Origin: Entrophospora sp. SA101
Lineage: Eukaryota > Glomeromycota > Glomeromycetes > Entrophosporales > Entrophosporaceae
NCBI GenBank assembly: GCA_958430865.1
Contig: CAUDNR010000724.1
Coordinates: 8,540 to 72,539, forward strand
Direction of reading: 5' to 3'
DNA: 64,000 nucleotides
Positions within the stretch are counted from its first letter, which is position 1; each line of letters opens with the position of its first letter. The notes under the pieces were generated by a model, which saw only the letters and a program-made list of their open reading frames with translations, made no database searches and had not been told where the DNA came from. Positions 1 to 13,173 of the stretch are shown here, piece by piece. A program made the position numbers and the translations under genes.

Positions 1-184
1 AATTATTCAAGAAAAAAATATAAATAGGCGTTTGTGTTTAGTTTTATTCAAAAAAAAGAAATATAAATAGATGTTTGGTTACTTTGAAAAGTTTAAATTT
101 TAAAATTTAATGTCGCGCGTAATCATGCTTAATCACGTGAGGAACGGTCATATTCCAAAAATTCTAAAAATTATTATTATATTA

Positions 185-484
185 ATGATCGGCAAAATTT
201 TGCAGTTGTCTCACAGAGCACGAATTAATAACAAACACAGTCAGTTAGTTGTTGACAATTACGAACATCCAAGTAAGATTAGACAGCCTTCTTTTGGACT
301 GACTCATGAGCCCGATAATGCAAGAGATTGCTATACTGTAAGTGTGATTTGTATATTTAGTTAGGGCATTATTAACTTTGATACACTTTGCGTTATCACT
401 TGATTGGTATTAGTTGAGGATAGTTTGCTAGAGCAGTATTTTTAGAATTGCATCCAAGCCTTAGCCTTAATAAATGAGTGTTGA
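185..484 (+). CDS. possible small two-exon protein, unknown family
   Basis: Weak gene model. An ATG at 185 opens a frame that runs in phase to a good donor (GTAAGT) at 338. After an acceptor (TTTTTAG) ending at 445, the same phase continues for 12 codons to TGA at 482-484. The predicted product is about 63 aa. Its C-terminal part has three cysteines (a CxxxC pair and a third ten residues later). An upstream in-frame ATG at 110 would give a longer N-terminus. I do not recognise the family and infer no function. It lies tail-to-tail with the aminotransferase gene. The support is the matching splice phase only, so it may be chance. Confidence 0.3.
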
Positions 485-714
485 AGACATATTAATAATC
501 ATCATGATTGAAGCTTCCTTGATAGTAGTAAGTCATGGTCTATAAGTAAATCTGATTGTAATATTTTTGATAAAATGAAGAACAAGCTAATAAAATCAAG
601 TAAAAAAAAAAAGAATAATCATAATCTTTATTATGGGAGGAAAAAATTTAATTCTAAAATTACAAAAAATACTCGAATAGTTAATCAATAAATAATTTTT
701 AACTAGTTAATTAA

Positions 715-2718
<2,004 letters not shown>

Positions 2719-3234
2719 TTACTCGTATAACAACTACATATACTATTATTGCTAGTATAATAATTATCAATTGTTTCTAAATTTTGTGGTAAGTAGACAC
2801 ACTTTTTTTTAAATGATGCGTTATGCTTTTTGAAGATTTTTATTATGATACTATTCTTATATTGTTGTTGCTTTATATTATTATAATTATGGTTTTTGTA
2901 ATAGTAATGTTATTTGTCATATAAGTAAATCACCTTACGAAATTTTTTTTGCAACTTGTTGTTATTATTATTACGAATTCATTACGCTGCAAAACTACCA
3001 CTAATCATAATCACGGAAATTACTAATATGTAATAGTAATAGTAATACTGATGCTAATACAAAAAAAAAAATAATTTGTTGACTCGTGTTCACCAAAAAA
3101 AACTTTTGTAGGAAAATACATATTTAACGAATCACAATTATTTGTATGATTAAAATAACATATTTCTTGTCACACACACTCCAGGTCATAGTAATTCAAT
3201 CGACCTTTCTTGACTTGAAAATTATGGGTTAAAA

Positions 3235-3654
3235 ATGTCCTGTCAGCCAGTCCTTTTGTTTGGTGTCATCACTGCTCTATGTATCACACCTTCAAGAAGC
3301 CAAGGCAACAAACATTATTTTACTGTGTCTCAAAAATCCATCAACCACTCACAGGTACATACATATACAACAACCTTCTCTGTTTTTACAATCTTAACAA
3401 TGGTCATCATGGTAGCGTCGCCAATGCTACAAATGGGAAAACGATTTTTTTCTATGGCGGATGAGATCTTTCTGGGTAGAAAGCTTGTGCAAATCATTGC
3501 AAACGAAATAGAGCAGACCTATTCAAGTGTTGAGAGTGCCAACAATAATGACAAAAATGGATCTCTGTGCAAAGCGTTGAAACCCAGACATCTGGATTTT
3601 GAAGAAAAATTCACAAGCTCTAACAGTGATAAGAAAGACTATGGATTATGTTGA
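3235..3654 (+). CDS. doubtful ORF, possible secreted protein (left copy)
   Basis: An open frame of 139 codons. The first ~22 residues are hydrophobic (LLFGVITALCI) and could be a signal peptide. A second hydrophobic stretch lies near residues 45-66. The C-terminal half is polar. An overlapping frame (3279-3464) ends in a phrase reminiscent of a kelch blade (ATNGKTIFFYGG), so the real structure, if any, may be spliced or a broken kelch gene. No family is recognised with confidence. The identical copy is at 28679-29098 on the minus strand. Confidence 0.25.
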   Translation: MSCQPVLLFGVITALCITPSRSQGNKHYFTVSQKSINHSQVHTYTTTFSVFTILTMVIMVASPMLQMGKRFFSMADEIFLGRKLVQIIANEIEQTYSSVESANNNDKNGSLCKALKPRHLDFEEKFTSSNSDKKDYGLC

Positions 3655-5078
3655 CAGTGACTTGAGTAAAAAAAAAGAGAAGTGTGTGCTGCGATATATA
3701 TATATAGAAGAATCAAGTACATCAAGGAAAACAAAACTGGAAAATGCAATGAGAACAGTTGTCAGTAATGGTAGCAATAATAAATGAAAGGTTGTGTGGA
3801 TGATGTAGTATATAGAAAATTTGTACAATGTTGACAACAATAAAATTGAGAATAAAATAGAGGCAAATGGTGAAGATTATGAGAGTTGTGATACTGAATA
3901 ATTTACTATTCTTATTTTAACAAGGCATGCATGCCATTGATATCCAAAAATAAAAATGCCATCTTCTATTTTATACATCTTTGATTTTCAAACCTGATAT
4001 TGTAAAATCTCTATCTGCTGCATCAAATACTTTTTTTTTTTTGCAAATCAAATATTTTATTAAAAAAACGCGTAACAATGTATTTTTTTGTACAGCTTCA
4101 AGGCATGGTGAAAAAAATTACAACTCGCACAAGATATCATCTTGGAATAAAAAAATCACGGATATTATGTACTTGGGGTTTACAAATGGTAATTTAACAA
4201 TTAAAATAGTAATGGCAAAGTTGATGTTTTATTTTAAAGCTATTGTAATTCAAGAAGCCATGAATTAATTTTTTCCACACATGTAAACTCGATAAAGGTA
4301 GTTTTAGCCTAACTTGGCCAAAATTTTTCATTCCCAATATATTTATAATCACTATAATAAATAAATCGAGTAACCACAAGTCGGTTTCGCGTGAATATAT
4401 TACTTACATGACTAAGTCTTCGAATTTGATTGGTGATTAGTTTTTGTTACATGGGATGAAAATACTTGCAGTCAAATACAAAACTCGTTTTGTTTCCCAG
4501 CATTGTAATAGATATGATACAAAAAAAAAAGGAATTTGTTCTTTATTTTGATTTTATTAAGAAAAAAACTTCCCGAGTAATTGATTGCACGGAAGAAAAA
4601 ACTCGGACCTAAAGTCATTCATGAGTATATGGTCATTCTGGCACAAACCTACACTACACTCTCATTGTTCTTTAATCTCCATTTCAATCTCGGATTTCTT
4701 TTACCGTTTTCATAGTTATTATTGCATGGACTTTTCTCTCCAAATAATTCATGATGTCGGTTGCTATTTGTTTGAACATTTTCCAGATATTTATTTCTTG
4801 ATTTGTGATTTTTTTACGATCTGATTTATATTATGACCAAGCAAAAACCCTAATACTAACCATAAAAAATTTCAGTTCAAAAATTTCCCATACGTGCTGA
4901 TTGGCTGATTTGAATTTCGCGCGTAATCATAATGACATCACTTTAAACATTTATCACATGCGAATTATATAAATGGACTAAACATTATGTCGTACTAACA
5001 TTGTAATAATTCCAACATATAAATTCCCAGGATCAATAAAAAAAAATTTCCTAAACATTTCTTTATAATAAAATAATC
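3655..5078. other. left arm: no convincing gene
   Basis: AT-rich sequence with short chance ORFs (3981-4268, 4585-4824) lacking codon structure or motifs I can recognise. The last ~150 bases hold the presumed promoter of the gene starting at 5079, including a GCGCGTAATCAT stretch at about 4920 that resembles one at about 115. Confidence 0.6.
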
Positions 5079-5713
5079 ATGAATAAAACAACAAAATTGT
5101 CGATTAATTTATTAAAAAGTGGTTGTCAATATAGTAATAGAAGATGGTATACACCAATTGGAAGGTGAAGAAAAAAACAAATCAATTGTGCTCGTCAGGC
5201 ACATAAATCATTAAATTAAATTAATACTTTTTTTGTAAAGCCATTTTTCAGATAATAATCCCAATACCTTGGAAAAAGAAAAAAAACGATTACTGGAAGG
5301 TGAATAATTGATTGATTGATTGATTGATTGATCAATGAATTGTTATGAGAAGAAATAACTTTTATTTTATTTATTTCTCAAAGGAAAAGTTAAAGGTTTT
5401 TTAAAGCACGCGCCTGGATGGAATGAAGCTTTAGCTTCTGATAGTGAGGCATATGTAAGTTTTAATTTTTTAAGTTTTATTTTATTGGCACCGAATACAA
5501 TTGTTTTTATAAATCATATCAAAAATTTCATATTTGTTAACAAAGATAAAAGCTGACCGCGAACCAGACTCGCCATCAATCGCATGCCTTCAACATCAAA
5601 CAATTAGCGATTTATTTGACAGATATAATGAGGAGGAGGTTGACGCTAACGTTACCATCGATACTGATGTTCACCAAAAAATTAAAATTCATGGACATGT
5701 GCACAAAAATTAA
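5079..5713 (+). CDS. small conserved-looking mitochondrial protein, four exons (left copy)
   Basis: The gene is built from four phased exons: 5079-5164, 5241-5299, 5384-5454 and 5546-5713 (384 nt, 127 aa). The phases match only if exon 2 begins after TTTTTTGTAAAG, not after the nearer TTTTTCAG; the nearer site brings an immediate stop. The N-terminus (MNKTTKLSINLLKSGCQYSNRRWYTPIG) is basic, hydroxylated and lacks acidic residues, as in a mitochondrial presequence. The middle has a motif, GFLKHAPGWNEALASDSEAY followed by IKADREP, that I believe recurs in small uncharacterised fungal proteins; its function is unknown to me. The third intron-side sequence contains a TTGA microsatellite (5308-5330). 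The gene is too split to appear as one ORF. An identical copy lies in the other arm. Confidence 0.72.
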
Positions 5714-6998
5714 TCATTAATGATGTTTAAATAAAATTATAGTTTAGTTTTTTTCATGTAATTAATAAAGTACCCGAACTATTCATTAAAGCAGAAATTA
5801 AACTCAAGATTTATCTTCTCATTAGTTATTTATTTTACTTTTAAACAAGTACCGACCGGGTGTTAAATATAATAAATAAAGTTGGAATGGGGTGATTTTG
5901 TTATTAACATTATTTCAACCCACGGTTTATAAATAATAGCAATAGTGGTTTTTTAATATATTCAAAGAATCTGGAAAGAATTCAGCTCAAATTTTGATAA
6001 ATATTTAACGATTTGAGCTTTTTCTATAGCTCGACTGATTAAATGATAAAAAATGCGTCGTTACTATTACACGAATTTACTATGAATCGAGATATAGAAA
6101 AACTTTGGTTTTGAAAATTTATCCGTTAAACCCTTAAATCTGCTAAATCGAGGTTCGCACCGTGTATTAGAATTGTTATTATTATCATTCGTTTATTATT
6201 ATTCGAATTGTTATTAATAAAAGCAAATAAAACGAATAAAAGCAAATAAAACGAATAATAATTCAAATAAAAGCATATAAAGCATATAAAGCGAAACCTG
6301 TATTATGAATAGAAACTGTGTATTAATACTAAAAACAAAAAACAAATAGCTTTTATTAACGAAATAATTAATTTTGTTCTTTTGGTGTTAATGATCGAAT
6401 TGATCACACAAGCAGTAGTCAATTTAAAGAATTTATTCAAATATAAAATTTAATTATTTTTAATGTCGCAAAAATTTTTTGATACATCAATCTCAGTCCA
6501 TATTTATATACTTTAAGTTTCTTTATTTCTTTTTTTGATAAATAATAAATTTTTCCATTTGTTTATTTGTTTCAGTAGATTCAAATAGAACAAATGGTAC
6601 AGCAAATTTCAGAGAATCAATAATGTAAAATCACACATAATAAATATATATGGCTTGTAGCCTAGGTTCTGTAGAATATGCATGCAAAATTTTCGTGTTT
6701 TCTGATTTTTGCTATGTCATTATTATTATTATTAATTCGATTATTTCAAAAAAGAAAAATTAAAATAATTTATAGGACCTAGTACTAGGCCCACACCACA
6801 AACCACACAGTCAACCCGTTACTCCGTTTAAAATTTACCTTTAATGGTGCTGTAATTTTGATCCCTGAAATTCTCAGTAATACAAATGTTCACTGGTTTT
6901 ATTGCAAGCATGCCCCATATAATAATATAAATATTTGTGTGATACATATTTGTGGCTTTTAGAAAAAAAAAATTTTTTTCCAAAAATAATTTTTAAAG
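5714..6998. other. left arm: intergenic, no gene seen
   Basis: AT-rich spacer between the small mitochondrial-like gene and the kinase locus. It contains short direct repeats of AAAGCATATAAAGC and AGCAAATAAAACGAATAA types around 6220-6290, and no reading frame with motifs. The final ~100 bases are the likely kinase promoter. Confidence 0.6.
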
Positions 6999-9900
6999 AT
7001 GGAAAACACTTTGGATGAAAATAAACATCATGACGATACTTCTACTGACAAAAATGATGATGATGAATATTCAAAGAAAAGAGATAAAAAATATGGGGAA
7101 TGTTCAGCTTGCAATAGATATAATACTAATTATTCATGGTGCCAATCATGCAATCCAAAGCTATTGACTGAAGGATGGACTAGTGGTAATGAAACATTAG
7201 ATGAGTTGATTAAAAGTACACAACTTAAAGCAATTATGTATGATAGTTATTATTATCTTGAATGGATTCCTTATAATGATTTAATAAATATTGAAAAGAT
7301 AGGTGAAGGTGGGTTTGCAACTATATCCAAAGCTACTTGGTTAAATGGTTATAAATATGTAAATGATAATAATGAAAGAACTAGCAAGGATATGCCTGTG
7401 GCATTAAAAAAATTACATGATTCACAGAATATTTCTGATGAATTTCTTAATGAGGTAAGTTATTTTATTAAAACTAAATTTCACATTTTTGATTATTATT
7501 ATTGTAATTAAATATTTAATTTTTTTATTTTAGTTCAAAAATTATACAAATTTTTATGATAAAGTTTATATTTATGGATTAACACAAGATCTAATTACAA
7601 AAGAATACATCTCCGTAATGCATTACATGGAAAATGGAAGTCTCCAAAATGATGAATATTCAAAAGAAAGAAGAAAATATCATGGGGTATGTCCAACTTG
7701 CTATAGATATAATACTAATGGTTCATGGTGTCAATCATGTGACCCAAAGCTATTAACTGAAGGATGGACTAGTGGTAATGAAAAATTAGATGAGTTGATT
7801 AAAAGTACACAACTTAAAGCAACAAGATATAATAATTCTTATTATCTTCAATGGATTCCTTATAATGATTTAACAAATGCTGAAAAGATAGGTGAAGGTA
7901 GGTTTGCAACTATATCAAAAGCTACTTGGTTAAATGGTTGGAAATATATAAATAGTAAAAGATATAGTAAAAATCGGACTGTGGTATTAAAAAAATTACA
8001 TAATTCACAAAATATTTCTGATCAACTTCTTGATGAGGTGAATTATTTTATTTTTCTATTTATTTTTTCAAATTTTTTAAAATATTATTCTGAAATTCAA
8101 TATATTTATTTTAGTTCAGAAATTATGTTACATTTTATGATAAATCATTTATAAATAAAATTTATGGATTAACACAAGATCTGGTTACAAAAGAATATAT
8201 CTTTGTAATGGAGTACATGGAAGATGGAAGTCTTGAAGATTATGAAGATCAATATTCAAAGAAAAGAAGTAAAGTACATGGGGAATGTCCAACCTGCAAT
8301 AAATATAATACTAATTATTCATGGTGTCAATCATGTGATCCAAAGCTATTAACTGAAGGATGGACTAGTGGCAATGAAACATTAGATGAGTTGATTAAAA
8401 GTACACAACTTGAAGCAACAAGATATGGTAATGATTATTATCTTCAATGGATTCTTTATAATGATTTAGCAAATATTGATAAGATGGGTGAAGGTGACTT
8501 TGCAACCATATATGAAGCTACTTGGTTAAATGGTTATAAAAATGTAGATTATGCAAATGTCAAAAGAACTAGTAAAGATATGCATGTGGCATTAAAAAAA
8601 CTACATAATCCACAAGATATTTCTGATGAACTTCTTAATGAGGTAAATTATTTTATAAATATTAGTTTTAGATTTTTTAAAATATTATTGTTGTAATTAA
8701 TATTTGATTTCAAAAATTATATGAAGCTTAAAGATGATACAATTCACTTATATGGATTAACACAAGATCCAATTACAAAAGAATATATATTTGTAAATGG
8801 TTATAAAAATGATGAATATTCAATTAAAAGGGATAAAAAATATGGCAAATGTCCAACTTGCAATAAATATAATACTAATTATTCATGGTGTCAATTATGT
8901 GATCCAAAGCTATTAACTGAAGGATGGACTAGTGGCAATGAAACATTAGATGATTTGATTAAATGCACACAACTCAAAGCAACAGGATATGATAATTCTT
9001 ATTATCTTCAATGGATTCCTTATAATGATTTAACAAATATTGAAAAGATAGGTGAGGGTGGCTTTGCAACAATAAACAAAGCTTCTTGGTTAAATGGTAA
9101 GAAGTATCCAGATGATAAAAAAAGATATAGTAAAAATAGGGCTGTGGTATTAAAAAAATTATATAATTCACAGAATATTTCTAATGAATTTCTTAATGAG
9201 GTAAATTATTTTATTAATATTAGTTTAAGATTTTTTAATTAATATTGATTATTATTGTTATAATTAAATATTTTATTTGTTATTTTAGTTCAAAAATTAT
9301 ATGAAGTTTTATGATAATGAAGATATAATTAAAATTTATGGATTAACACAAGATCCGATTACAAAAGAATATATATTTGTAATGAAATATATAAAAGATG
9401 GAAGTCTTCAAAATTATTTAACAAAAAATTTTAAAAATTTAAAATGGGAACATAAAATTAAGATTCTTGGACAAATTATTGAAGGTTTAAAAGTTATTCA
9501 TGAAGAAAAAATTATTCATCGTGATCTTCATAGTGGTAATATTCTTCATTCTAAAAAATTTGTTGAGTCATATATCACAGACTTGGGGTTATCATGCCAA
9601 ACTAGTCAAACATTATTATCAAACAAAAATAATATATTTGGAGTATTACCTTATGTTGCACCAGAAATTTTAAGTAAGAAACCATATACAATGGCATCAG
9701 ATATATACAGTTTTGGAGTTCTGATGTCTGTAGTATCAACTGGCCAACAACCTTTTAATAATTTAGCACATGATATAGATCTTGCAATGAAAATATGTAA
9801 AGGTGCAAGACCAGGATTCTCAAACAACACACCAAAATTCTATATTGAATTAGCATTCAGGTGCATGGATGCTAATCCAAATAAACGTCCAACTGCTGAA

Positions 9901-10290
9901 GAAATTTCTAAGATTATTAATTCTTGGAGTTCATTTATTGGAGGCTGGGGGTACTCAAAAGATCCAAAAAAACGTAAGGATGAAAAATCAATCAGAAAAA
10001 TGTTTTATGAAATGGATAACATAAAATTTGATCCTTTGACAATTAGCACAGCAATTCATCCAGATGCAGTTTATACAAGCAAATTATTAAAATTTACAAG
10101 CCTTCCCCAACCTGTAAATTCTAATAAAGTGACAATTATTGGTAATAATAATGGTAATTATTAACATTTAATCATTGATAATTTTTAAATTTATGATATT
10201 TATTAATATCCACTTTTTTTTGATAAACATTTTGAATTAACAGATTCTAAACAAATTGAGTTAAATTTACCAGATGAATTACCTGAATAA
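6999..10290 (+). CDS. kinase with four tandem N-lobe units and one C-lobe (left copy)
   Basis: Diverged TKL-like protein kinase of the type expanded in AM fungi. Exons are 6999-7454, 7534-8037, 8115-8642, about 8721 or 8727-9200, 9289-10153 and 10244-10290. Each of the four units has a C-x2-C...W-C-x2-C leader, LLTEGWTSGNE, a glycine loop (variants IGEGGFAT, IGEGRFAT, MGEGDFAT, IGEGGFAT) and the ATP lysine in VALKKL or VVLKKL. It then continues to the hinge (GLTQDPITKEYIFVM) and, in units 1-3, jumps back to a new leader. Only unit 4 continues into a C-lobe with HRDLHSGNIL, DLG in place of DFG, VAPEIL and the usual tail. The intron between units 3 and 4 has lost its normal TTTTAG acceptor. Either the weak ATGAAG at 8726 is used (957 aa in all), or a shorter 463-aa kinase starts at ATG 8721 and the upstream part is a relic. 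Substrate unknown. Confidence 0.85.
7060..9250 (+). repeat. four ~0.56-0.60 kb tandem units inside the kinase gene (left copy)
   Basis: The landmark AAGGATGGACTAGTGG starts at 7171, 7760, 8356 and 8920, giving periods of 589, 596 and 564 bp. Each unit contains the Cys leader, the N-lobe, one intron and the start of the hinge exon. The units have diverged in sequence and intron length, so the amplification is older than the inverted duplication that copied it. Confidence 0.9.
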
Positions 10291-10719
10291 GTAAAATCCT
10301 GTCATTTCATTATGTATTAAAATTATGGCTACTATAGTTGTGATATTAAATATCTAGAAATGAAATTATTATGAACTCTTTGTTTTCTCTCATTGACATT
10401 GAAATGAGGTAAATAATTCCACCTTATGTTGGAACATTATGGGTCCGAGTATTTTCCTCCCATGCAAGTGCTCTGACAATTCTTTAACTTATATTTTTAT
10501 AAATTATTTATGTATTTTTCTATCTTTAGTTGAATTAAAATAAAAATAATTTTCTTTTGTTGTTTAATTCATTGTCGTAAAAAAAATTGCAAGTCATGTG
10601 CCCACTAATTTAACATTGGCCCAAGTTATTTATAGAAACAATTAATTGTAACAATTACGATCTAAATCAATGAAAAAAAGAAAAAATAATTGATTTTAAA
10701 AGTTTTCAATTTTTTAAAA
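10291..10719. other. left arm: intergenic, no gene seen
   Basis: AT-rich sequence between the kinase stop and the coiled-coil ORF. No ORF, RNA gene or repeat recognised. Confidence 0.6.
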
Positions 10720-11308
10720 ATGGCTACCATCGAAAAAATTGAAGAACAACTGAAGAAGGCAGAAGAAGAATATAATGAAGCAAAGAAGATGTTAAAACAG
10801 TTCAAGGAAGATGGAAAGGTGAGGGAGTTGAACAACCTGGAATATAAGTTGTTGGATGAAGATTGGAAGGACAATAGAGAGAAGAGAAAGTGGGAAAGAC
10901 AGAAAGGCAGGTTGGAGGAAGAAAAGGCAAGTTGGGAGAAAAGGAAAGATGACTGGGAGAAAGAAGTGTTGGATTGTAGAAGAAAATTACGTGAATTCAA
11001 GGGAAAAGGTAATGAACAAATTGCATAAAAAAAAAATATATTTTCCATTTTGTTTATTTATTTACCATTTGTATATTGTTTATGACATTGACTAACTTTT
11101 GCTTTTTTTTCTGCATTCTGTAAATTATCTTATTATTCTATATACTTGATCAATTTGCTTATCATTAATAATTATTATGAAATACTACAACCATTTTAGA
11201 TACAAATGAATTCAAAAAAAAGTATACGCCAAGGCTTGGTAAGAAAATATATACATTCTTTTTATCTCTCTTTTATATTATATATGACTTAATTAATTTA
11301 TAGATTAG
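10720..11308 (+). CDS. coiled-coil N-terminal fragment of a Crinkler-like gene (left copy)
   Basis: Exons 10720-11008, 11200-11238 and a tiny last exon ending in TAG at 11306-11308 follow matching phases. The product starts MATIEKIEEQLKKAEEEYNE and is almost entirely charged heptad-like sequence (K, E, W, R rich), so a long coiled coil is expected. I chose the ATG at 10720 over the upstream one at 10690 because the coiled coil begins there. Only 13 bp after the stop, a MITE (about 11321-11452) separates it from the P-loop/nuclease pseudogene. An alternative acceptor just downstream (GATTAG) would splice the coiled coil toward the P-loop region. I infer that the two were one gene and that this is its severed N-terminus. 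It could still make a ~113-aa protein. Confidence 0.6.
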
Positions 11309-11320
11309 GTGGTATGGGTG

Positions 11321-11452
11321 TAGTGTTCCATGTCGCAATCCAAAAAAGGAAACAAAATGGTTGAAAAGGTGGTTGCAACCAGTGGTTGCAATCGTTTTTA
11401 TATGACGCAAAGATGGTAGCAACCATCATCAAAAGTTGCAGCCGGTATCCTT
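11321..11452 (+). mobile_element. MULE-like MITE inside Crinkler-like gene (left copy)
   Basis: A ~130-bp segment homologous over most of its length to the MITE at 59217-59347: shared CAATCCAAAAAAGGAAA, TGGTTGCAA repeats, a run ending TTTTTATATG and a TACCATCATCA block. It is flanked on both sides by TATGGGTG, a likely 8-9 bp target duplication. The termini are degenerate compared with the better copy. No coding capacity. Confidence 0.65.
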
Positions 11453-11470
11453 ATATGGGTGGAACATCAT

Positions 11471-13173
11471 ATGGAGGCAATGAACCTTGGTCATGGATAT
11501 GAAGGTATAAATATCTCTGATCCAATCATATGCCAAAGAGCTTTCACAATAAATAAACTGAAAGAATGCTTGTTCAAGGAGAAAATAATTCTAATTTGAT
11601 CACCACCAATGGCTGGTAAAACTTCACTTGCACAACTTCTTGAAAAACAACTTTTGACTGATTGTCCTGATATGAGAATCATTAGAATTTCATTATTGTG
11701 GATGGAGGATGATGATCCAAATTGGAAATTTTCTGACCACTTCAGTTGGCTCATGAGAGGAACTGGTTGGCATCAATTTGTAGCAGAATGTTCACATATT
11801 GAAACTGTTTTAATTGTTGATGAGGTACAAAAAATTTATAGGTTAGACTCAGAAAATGCTGAACCACATCATGAAGGAAAGGAATTTTAGAACACATTTA
11901 AGGATATCCAACAATATAGTAGACTATATATTGTAGCATTTGCATCTTATGGTTATCATGGTGCATATGATTATAGTCCAAACAGTAATGATATTATGAA
12001 AGTTTCACCTTTTCAACTGAGTGAACATAGCACATGGGGATTGAAAGAGATTTGGTTCACTTCTGAAGAATACAATGATTATGTAACAAATTTCTCTAGA
12101 AGCAAGTTGAATTTATCATCACAACAGGATGAAGATAATTTGCTAAATTATATTAGACAATGTACTTTATGTCACCCAGGATTAGTCACATTCATATTAA
12201 ATCACATATTTGAAGGATTTATATCTCAGATTAAACAAAATGGAAAAAGATTAACATTTTCTGAAATATTTAAATATTTAAAATCATATAATTTTTATGC
12301 AAATTTAATGGTAAGAAATAATTTATTATTATTGTATTTTTTGAAATTCTGGTTGTAATAATGAATTATTTTCTTTTGTCCAAACCATGATTTTAGGGAA
12401 CCAGGGCTGCTCTTGGCCTTAAAAACATGGACAAAGATGAAACATATTTATGTGATACTGTATTGTTTAATCCAACTGGAATACCAATCCGTCTTGAGAC
12501 AGTCCCTAATTATGGACATTTATATAAGACCAATTTATTATCAATTGTAGCTTCTGGGCCCAATTATTATGATAAATTCCTTGATTTTGCAGCTCCTTTA
12601 CTTAGAGTTGCATATTTGCAAACCAGAGTGGGTTCAACAAATCATTCAACTAAAGCACCAGAAACATTTAGAGATTTTTTGAAATTGACATTTGTCAATA
12701 TGAATCCTGAAACTCTTTGCAGATCCCTTGGTGTTGGTAGTGATGGTTGTCTTCTAGAAAGGGTATTTCAAATGGAGTTTTATCGCTCTGCTACATATGT
12801 TCTTCCACAAGATGTTTTCATTTCAGTTGATGTTGGTGCAGTATTTGGTGATGATGGTTATGTTGATTTTTATGTTGATGATAAAAAAGATTGGGCAATT
12901 GAACTCTTACGTGACAGTCAGAACATTAAAGAACACATTAATAGATTTCAAAAAGGTGGCAAATATGATTCAATCATTGATATTGCCAAAGAATATGTGG
13001 TTATCAATATAACCCAGGATAAACGACATTCTTCATCTTTTTCTGGAAAGAACTACATATATATAGAATTTAACCAAGACTTTAATAAGGTGGTTATGAA
13101 TTTTCCAGATGGGGAGAAAACAGAAATGTCTTTAGGAGGTAGTGGAATATTAAATGTTGAAATGCAAATTTGA
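11471..13173 (+). pseudogene. Crinkler-type P-loop NTPase + nuclease-fold pseudogene (left copy)
   Basis: Two exons joined by an intron at about 12309-12397. The NTPase part shows the Walker A-like PPMAGKTSLAQLLE and Walker B-like VLIVDEVQ. The C-terminal part (LERVFQMEFYRSATYVLP, then GYVDFYVDDKKDWAIELLRD) resembles the PD-(D/E)xK-like domain of Crinkler (CRN) effectors as described by Aravind and colleagues. Two in-frame stops break it: TGA at about 11598-11600, just before the P-loop, and TAG at 11888-11890. The family usually has Arg and Trp there, so both are C-to-T type changes (one on each strand). The frame is also shifted by one base between the MITE edge and the GYEG motif. In oomycetes CRNs are host-directed effectors; in AM fungi their role is unsettled. 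Identical lesions are in the other arm. Confidence 0.82.

Noticed and set aside
3279..3464. Kelch-repeat gene in the arm
   Set aside because: Only one kelch-like phrase (ATNGKTIFFYGG) is present; no further blades or consistent exons. Mentioned only under the doubtful ORF.
10662..11048. 128-aa minus-strand ORF opposite the coiled-coil gene (and its mirror 21285-21671)
   Set aside because: Ser/Phe/Leu-rich translation is the antisense shadow of a Glu/Lys-rich coiled coil.
12797..13012. 71-aa plus-strand ORF inside the nuclease-fold region (mirror 19321-19536)
   Set aside because: Overlaps the motif-bearing frame in another phase; no motif of its own.
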